DNA of 12,643 bases from Planctomycetota bacterium (lineage in GTDB: Bacteria; Planctomycetota; Planctomycetia; Pirellulales; Pirellulaceae): NCBI GenBank assembly GCA_029259935.1, contig JAJDEH010000106.1, positions 1-12,643 on the forward strand, in the 5' to 3' direction. Below are positions 1 through 9,000 of this stretch, piece by piece. A model generated the notes under the pieces. It saw only the letters and a list, made by a program, of their open reading frames with translations. It was not told the DNA's origin and ran no database searches. The first letter of the stretch is position 1. Every line of letters starts with the position of its first letter. Made by a program: the position numbers and the translations under genes.

Positions 1-3000
1 GGAACCATCGTCGTAACGCGCGACGGCGTGACCGACAACATCAAGATCGACTCGCCCAACCACAACCTGACGATCGACGTCAGCCCGTCGGCGGTCGGCG
101 GCCATGTGACCGTGCTCTCGACTTTCTCCGACACGACTACTTTGAATGGCGGAGGCGCAGCCGATTCGCTGAAGGTTCGCACGGCATCGACGCCGGTGAC
201 GATCAACGGTGGTGGTGGCAATGACGCGTTACAGGTCGAAACCAACGATGCGCCCATCACGATCAACGGTGGCGGCGACCACGACACGATCACTATCGGT
301 GCGGGTCTGCTCGATGGCATCAATTCGGACATCACCGTCGTGGGCGACGAAGGCGACGACACGATTGTGTACGACGCGAGTAACGATCCGACCGCACGTC
401 CGGCGATCAACGTCGGCGATACGAGCGTTACGGATATGGGCACGCCAATCGATCCAACCTTCGACGCCACTGTCGAGACCGTGCAACTGAATCTGGGCGT
501 GGCGGCCAACAGTGTGACCGACAGCTCGCTGAACCGTGGTCTGGTAGTCGATGGCGGAAAAGATATTTCTGGCATGGACACAGTGACCGTTACCATGATC
601 GGGGCCAGCGCTGGTGTAAATGACGGCCGCAGTCTGAGTACAACCAACGTCGAGACCGTCAACTTCACGCATGACAACCAAGGTTCAACTTCTACCAACA
701 CGTGGTTGTTGCAGGATTCGCAACTGCTGGCTTCACCGACAGCGGACCGCTCCAGCATTCAGCACGTGGTGGTCGACGCGGTCGGCGTGACCCAAACCAC
801 GCTGAACCTAGGTGACAATGTCGGCAGCGACCATCTCATCGTGCGTTCATTGACGGAACCGACCACGATCAATCTTCGCGGCGGCGACGACACGGTGACG
901 CTTGGCGATTCGCTCACTGGGGACGAATTGACAATCGATGCAGTCCAAGCACTCTTGTCCCTGAATGGCGGTGCGGACTCTGGCGACCTTATTCAGTTTG
1001 ACGACGCTGGGCGATCCCCGAGCACCATCAACATTAGTGGCGTTGCGATTTCATCCGGCGTCAGCAGCGCTATTTCGCACAGCGGATTCCCGACGATTAA
1101 CTTCACCGGCCGTAACGACGCCAATGCAACCTACACGCTCAATATCGACAGCCTGGCCGCCATTGACTCGACCGTCAACGTGCCGGGAAGCGGAGAAGAC
1201 TTGGTTACGGTCTCCGGTATGAACGAATCCTTGAGCGTCACTGGCGGGGCCACAGACGTCATTGAATTCGACCAGTCGGCGACCAGCGGCTTTACAGCAA
1301 CGATGCAAAACGAGCCGACGGATGGTACCGGAGCGGTGGGCAATTTTGTCACCGGATCGACCACGGACGTCACCTTTAGTGGATTCGGCCTAGCACGCGT
1401 CATCGGGTCATCCTTCAAGGACACCCTTACCATCAATACCGACGTTGCCATTCCCGTACTTGTCGAGGGCGAAGGTGGTAGCGACACCGTGCATGTGACG
1501 GAGATTGGTGGGATCACGGAAGTGATCGGCGGAACGGGTGCCGATCAAGTCATCGTCAACGTGTCCGGTTCCCCTGGCGCCGCGATTCATAGCAACCTGT
1601 TCGACGACTTGCGCGTATGGGCCGAACAATTGGTGATCGACAACTCTGCGAGCAACACCGCCACAAAGTGGAAGAGCGAAGTTGGAATTGTGGCATTCGA
1701 CGACGACGGCGATCAGAATGACGACTTCGCGCCGTTCGTTCGATCGATAGGCCCCGACGAAGTCAAGATTGTGGCAGGGGCGACACCCACCTCAGACACA
1801 CTGGTGATTGATGAACTGATCGGTACGGTCAGTGCAACCATCAACGAAGCAAGCTATGCGGCGACGGATGGTCAACTAGGAATCCTGACGCCGACAATCG
1901 GCGCGCCGGACATCGTAACGGACTTCGACCTTCGCGCGGTGGAAACCGACGGAACGTTTTTCTATGCGGTCGATGGCGATGGCAACTTGCGCGTCTTTGA
2001 CCGGGATACGCTGGCGTTGCTGTCAGCAACGGATGGCCTCGGAGTTAGCGCCACGAGCCGTCTGACGGCGGGGCTGCTGCACACCGAGTTGAGTTTGAAT
2101 TCGACCCGCAGCGTACTGGTGACGACGACGACAGGATTTGTGGAGTTCGCTGTTGACGACAATGGCATTCTCTCGGATTCGCCGACGCAAGTAACAACCT
2201 CCGAGCCCGTAATCGATATTTCGATTGCCGAAGAAGGATCGAATCTGGCTACCGACCTTCCGCTTATATGGGCAGCTCAAGGCGACGACTTGGTGCTGTA
2301 CGAGCGCGAACGAAACCCGGGCACGTGGTCCGTCTCACAGACGTTGACACTCCCTGATGCCGGGGACGGTCGCACGATCAAGGCGATTGAGCTGAATGAA
2401 ACCGCGCAGCTTCCCAATACGTATGTCGCGGTGAGTGTGCCGGGGGCGGACAACGACCTTCTTTATTCGGTCGACCCGGTCGACACCGCAACGGGCTTTA
2501 GGTCGCCGCACGCAATCGGTGAAGGTCCTGTCTCTTTCGCCCAGGTTGGCGAATTCATCTACGTGGCAGCCCAGGATAGCGACCGGATCGACGCATTCAA
2601 ACAAACGCTAAATATTGTCGTCGGAATCGATTCTCGCGGAACATTTCAAGAAACCGACGGCGGGACCATAGGTCTCGACGCGCCAACCGACATCACGGCG
2701 ACGGCTCAATATTTGTTTGTGGCGTCAGCCGAAAAAGACACACTCGCCGTGTTCGCGCGAAACGGCAGCGAAGACTCGATCGAGTTCCTTCAACTGCTGG
2801 TTGACACGACCGTGACGTCGTTCGATGACGTCTATGGAATGGACCGAGTCGGGCCAAACCTTGTCGTGGCGGGCGGCGAAGGGATTCATGCCATCCCCAT
2901 CGCAGCGACTCCCGCCGCACTGGCGCACGGCGTAGGATTTCAGAATATTGACGACATCACCGTCAACACCGGCGACGGCGCAGACCAAATCAACCAAACC

Positions 3001-6000
3001 GCCGCGCCGCTTACCGACGCGTTCACACTGAACACCGGCGCGGGCGCGGACAACTTGGCGCTCAGCCACTTCGGACCTCTGTACACCCTCAACACCGGCG
3101 CCGGCAACGACACCGTCGGTGTATCGGGATCGCTTGGCGGAGTGTTGAACGTCAACCCGGGGAGCGATTCGGACACGATCAACATCTCGGGAATCTCTAG
3201 CGGCAATAGCCTGGTCAATGTTGACGTGGAAGGTGATGGCAACGATGTAACTGTGTCGCCGGTTGGCGGAAGTGCGGGCGTGTTTCTTATTGACGGCACC
3301 GACAGTATTGGAGACGACTTTCGCGTCAGCGTGGGAACACCCAATGCTTCCGTGACCGTAAACTCCGGCATCGGTTCCGATTTACTCGAGGTGTTGTCGG
3401 TCGCCGCGGGTTCAACAGTGATTGCGAATCTTGGGCAGGGGCGTGACCACGTGTTCGTAAACATGCCGACTGTGGATCCAACAGCGACGGTCAACGTCGA
3501 TGCGGGCGAAGCTTCTACCGTCTCACCGCCAAGCGATACGCTCGACCCCGGCGCGATTGGTTCAGTAGCGTTGCTCGACAACACGGACGGTTTCGCCCAC
3601 AGCATCAATGATTCGACCGATCCGCAAGGCACCGCCACCGTGGCCGACGTTGGCAAGCTGATTTACGACAACTTTGAGGGCATTCCGGGATTCGTTCCCA
3701 CACGCGCGACTGTGCGTGACCTAACGATATCAGAAGGCGCTTTCTCGATCGGATTCAACTCGACCATCTCCCCGGGTACGATCGATTCCCCCGCCGTCAC
3801 GACCATTGTTTCCAGGGACTGGGACCTGGACGGTGATGGCTTGTTCGACGATGCCACTGGGGAAGACCCGACATTCACTTTCAGCAACGGGGAGACCCCT
3901 TGGGCCCAACTCGTCGACGTGACCGCTGATGGCGCTGTGCCGATTAACGACGATGGAGTCTATCAAATCGCATTCAAAGCGGTTGACGACCGCGGCGATG
4001 TGGCGATTGCCTATGGGACCTTGACCGTGAACGACCGGTCCGCCGACGCGACGTTGCCCAGCGAGGTCTTTGCTGTGTTTGCCGGTTCGCCCGTCACGCT
4101 CCCAATCACCGTCACCGATCCGGGGAACGATCCGGTTAGCAGCATGACGGTCACCTTTGAAGACTCGACGACGCAGACGCTCACGCGGCTGACCAGCCCT
4201 GGCAACGTCGCCAATGTCCCGCAGACATTTGAGTTCGTCCACACATTTGAGGTCGCGGCACCATTTATCGAACTCACCGCCGAGTACGTCACAGACGAAG
4301 CAACGTTCACGTCGTTCTTGGGCGTCAGCGTATTTCCGCCGGCGCCAACCCTCGGACAAAACACGGTTACGATTGGCGAGGGCGACGATCTTACGTTTAC
4401 TCCCAGCACGGTCGGCGCGGACAACGTGTTGATCGAGTTCAGCGGCGACGATCTGCGAGCCACCGGTTCGGCGGACTACACCGCCGCGCCGAATCAGCCC
4501 TTTACGATCACTTGGGCGGAACTGAATTCCGTGGGGGTCAACGATGACGGAACTTATACCTTCCAGATGTTCAGCGACGCCACGTCAAGTTTTGGAGGGA
4601 TCGGACCTCGTCCATTTGATTCCGATCCAGACTCCAGCGTTACCACGATCACGCTGATTGTCGAGAATGTCGGTCCTAGTGGGAGCCTGACCGGAGATTC
4701 GGTAACGGAGGGGCAGGACGCGAACGTAAATTTCACCAACATTTTCGATCCCGGTCCGCTGGATGGCGCGGGAACGATCACCTTGTCGTTGGACATCGGC
4801 AATGATGGAACCGTCGAACTGACCGACGCACTTGCCGGCGGCGGAAACTTAGCATTCACTGTCCCGGCTTCACTTTTGAGCAACGGCGCACTGGCGGTCC
4901 CTGTGCTCGGTACGCTCACGGACAAGGACGGCGGGGTCACCGAACTGTTCACGCAGATCAACGTGACCGACGTGGTGCCGACGCTGACACTCTCCGGGGC
5001 CGACAGCACGGACGAAGGTTCCACTTATTCGCTGAGTCTGTCGGCGACCGATCTGGATCTCGGCGGAGACGTCGCGCAGTGGCTGATCAACTGGGGAGAC
5101 AACACAACTTCCGTGCTTGATGCCGCATCTGGGACCGTAGACCACATATACACCGATAACGACGCCGACGGAATGGCAACCATCGTCGCGGCGCTCACTG
5201 ATGCAGATGGCACGTACTCAGCCGTGAAGACGATCACTGTTAACGATGTCGCACCAACGCTCGGAAGCGCGACGGACGCATCCGCCGCCCAAGAGGGCAC
5301 GTTGTTGGTCTTCGATCTGACATCGTTTGATCCAGGGGACGATGCCCTACAAAGTTGGAGCGTCAACTGGGGCGACGGCAGTCCCACGCAGATCTTCGGC
5401 GGCCAAGCCACACAGGTTACACACCTCTACGTAGATGACGACACGTTTGAGATTACTGCGACAGCAACAGACGAGGAAGGCGCTCATACTGCAACGCCGC
5501 TCAGCGTCACGATTCAAAATGTCTCGCCCGAAGTCGAGTTTAGTACGAAACAGGGCACCTCACCGATCGTCCAAGAGGGCAGCGAACTTATCTTGACGAT
5601 TGGCGACGTGGTGGACGCCGGGCGCGACTTTCCGTCACAACTAATCGTTCATTGGGGGGATGGTCAAAGCACAACGATCAATCCGCCGGTCGATGCGATC
5701 ACGACCGAGACGGAAAACAACGACGACGGAGTGACTGGCGCACAGCAAACAGATCTCGACGTGGCCAACGATCTACGCGGTAGCTTCTCCGAAGATCTGT
5801 CGTTCGTCGGTGAAGGACAACGGTACAGCGCGTCGATTAGTGGTTCGATCGGCAGCGGCTCGGATGAGGACTACTTCCGAGTAGACGTTTCCGCCGGCGA
5901 CGAATTGAACTTTCAGGTCAGCGGGACTCTTACGCAACCGGTGGTCCGGTTGCTAACCGCGAGCGAGTCGGATACCCCCACCGAACTGGCAAGCGAGTTG

Positions 6001-9000
6001 GTCACGGGGTCGTTAAGCTCCACCAACTTCACGGAAGACGTGGCGGTGTACATCGTGGTCGAGTCGCAGGGCTCGTCCACAGGTGACTACACGTTGGACA
6101 TCCAACACGTACGTAAGACGCAGCTTGCCTTCGAGGGACAGCGAATTGCGCACCTTTCCGAGGACGGTGGCAACGTCCACACCATCATTGTCGATGTCGT
6201 CGATGAGGATGGAACGTTCACTTCTTCAACGACCTTGGACGTTGCCGTCACCAACGTTGCCCCAACGGTTCAAGTTGCTGGAGCGGCAACCGTAAACGCC
6301 GGTGAGACCTACACGCTGCAACTAAGTGAAGTGGTCGATCCAGGAGACGACACTCCAACGGGATTCGAAATCGATTGGGGCGACAATACGGTCGAAGCCG
6401 TCGGAGCGGTCTCGCAGGCAACGCATGAATATGCCGCGGCGGGTACGTTCACGATCCTTGTTTCCGTCGTTGACGAAGATGGTACGTCGACGCCCGGTTC
6501 CGGGGCCTATCGGTTGAACCTCGAGTTAACCGATGTCGATGCACCCGAGTTACTAACGACCGAAGCAGAGCCCAACGACGACGGTGTCGACGGCATCGCC
6601 GTTTCCGATTTAGCACTAGCTGCCGATCTGAGTCCGAATTTCGTCCCTATTGGCGGCCGAGACTTTGAAGCGACTTTTTCGGGCGTAGTCGACTCGTTGA
6701 CCGACTTTGGTGATTTCTTCAGTTTCCACGCCTTAAACGGCGAATCGATCAACATCCTGTTGACGGGAGATGCCGATAGCGCGTTAGCTGACCCCAAGCT
6801 CGCGCTAGTCGATTCAACGGGAGCCGTGCTGGCTAACAATGACGATATCGACATCGACAATCTCGACGCTGCCTTATCGTTTGATTTCACGGCTGACGGC
6901 CAATACTTCATTGTCGCGGACACTGAGTTAGTGCCCGATCCGCTGGACAGCCAAAACATGATTCGTGGAACGGGCTCCTACACGCTGAGGGCGATCCTCA
7001 ACCGACCCACCGCCGCTGACCTGCTCAGCAGTGAGGTCGAAGCCAATGACGACGGCGTCGCGGGGTCGAGCGCGGCAGATTTGCCGTTCGCTAACGATTT
7101 GACTGGCAGCTTCATTCCACTCACGGGTAAGATCCGCTCGGCGTCCATTGCCGGAACGATCTCCGCGGTTCTGGACCGCGACCTCGACTTCTATCGCTTT
7201 ACCGCCGCGCCGGGAGACGAAATGACGATCGAGATGAACAGCGATCAAACCGTGGATAACGCCCTGGTCGATCCCGTCGTTCGACTGTTTGACCGCGACG
7301 GCAACGAGTTGGGATTTGACGACAACAGCGGAACGATCAACAACGCCAGACTAACGTTCGACGGATTCACGTACGAAGGCGACTATTATGTGGTTGCGGA
7401 TTCGAACGCGTCGTTCGGTGTTCAGCAGGTCACTGTAAACGAAGTCGTTTCGCCCACGATTGTCTTAGTAGGCAATTCGACCGTCGTGGAGAACTCTCTA
7501 TATACATTAACGCTCGGACAGATTTCCGGGCCGGGAGCGAACCTGGTCAACGAGATCCTGGTGAACTGGGGCGACGGCACGACCGACGTCTTCAACTCCA
7601 GCGGCGATGTTACGCATACCTACGGCGACGACTTTGCCTACACCATATCGGCCGATTTGATGACGACCGACAACACCCTCTTCGAAAACGCCGCTCAGCA
7701 AAGACTTGTCGTTGAAGGCGCGGCTCCCGTCGTGTTGCTTGATCCCGTTCCCGCCATTGACGAATCCGGAACGGCAACTCTCACCGGCTCGTTCAGCGAC
7801 GTTGGCGACCAGGACACGTTTACACTAGAGGTCAATTGGGGCGATCCCGCATCGCCCACCAACGTCCAGACTTTTAACTTCGAGGCGGATGCGGCGTCGG
7901 GACAGGATTTCTCGCTGACTCACCAGTATCTCGACGACAACCCCCTTGGTTTCTTCACCGCGACGGTGAAGGTGATCGACGATGACGGCGCGACCGGCAC
8001 GGCGACTGAAACGGTGACAGTGAATAACCTGGACCCGGTCATTTCGCAGTTTAACGTACCCTCGACAGCGCGGACGAACACCGCGACAACCTTCAGCGCC
8101 GTAGCCACGGACCCAGCCGGCGCGTTCGATCCGCTAGTTTTTACCTGGACCATTGAATTGACGACGGGGACGAATGCGGGTCAAACAACGCAACTGATCG
8201 GCGCAGATGTCTCCTTCACGCCGCTGGAAGAAGGCGACTACAGTGTGACTCTCGAAATCACTGATGGTGATGGCGGGATCGCGACAGCGATTAGCACCAT
8301 CTCGGTAAGCGATTTGCCGGCTAACAACCACGCTCCCATCTTTACTTCGCCCGATAGCGTCGAAGTCCCGGAAAACACCTTCTCGGTTGTAAACCTCTCC
8401 GCCACCGATGCCGATTTACCACCGCAAGAGATCGCCTTTCGGATCGAGGGCGGTGAGGACGCGGGGTTATTCCAGATCGTCAGCGGCAACCAGTTGGAAT
8501 TCGCTACCGTCCCCGACTTTGAAGATCCGGCTGATGTTGGTAAGGACAACGTCTACGAAGTACGCGTCGTGGCCGACGACGGTCAAGGATTGACCACGCC
8601 ACAAACTGTACTTGTCACGGTGACAGACGATGACACGGACGATCATTCACTGCTTGAAAACTCTAACCGCGTCGCTGGTAATCTACAGACTTTTGTCAAC
8701 GGTTCCAACTTCTTGATTTTTAGCGACGGATTCGACAACGGGTTTAGCATTCTGACCGATGCATTGGGTAACGTCGTCGTAGTCGGACTCGGCGGTTCCA
8801 CGATCAACGGCCAGTCGAAGCCGTTTATCGCTTTCCCCGATACGGACGGAGTCGTAAATCGATCGATTCTGATTTTCGGGTCGTCAGGTGAAGACGTGGT
8901 TGGCTTACAAGACCTCGAAATTACGGGCAACTTGCTCATCTTCCTGAGATCAGCAGACGATTACGTGGGATTGTCCAATGTCGAAGTGGGCAACACCCTG

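Larger units (their letters stand above)
4981..8030 (+). repeat. PKD-domain array of the giant protein
   Basis: Six PKD-like modules carry the diagnostic WGD(G/N) turn, with the Trp codon at bases 5092, 5368, 5653, 6376, 7567 and 7837. Most also have a later H.Y strand (VDHIYTDND, VTHLYVDDD, ATHEYAAAG, VTHTYGDD, LTHQYLDDN) and a closing linker such as VNDVAPTL, IQNVSPEV, VTNVAPTV or VNNLDPVI. PKD domains are extracellular Ig-like folds that act as spacers or in carbohydrate or protein binding. The third module (Trp at 5653) is interrupted by a PPC-like domain. Confidence 0.85.

Noticed and set aside
28..30. GTG as the start of the giant gene
   Set aside because: The frame continues open to base 1 with coding-like sequence, there is no ribosome site, and no signal peptide follows.
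130..300. CRISPR-like or recent DNA tandem repeats from the recurring GATCAACGGTGG
   Set aside because: The short DNA similarity reflects the repeated TINGGG protein motif; units diverge at synonymous positions and there are no spacers.
2940..3656. 238-codon open frame on the minus strand within the giant gene
   Set aside because: Low-complexity Ser/Pro/Val/Thr product mirroring the Asp/Thr/Gly repeats of the sense strand; no start context or family resemblance. The other long antisense frames in 229-9716 are the same kind of shadow.
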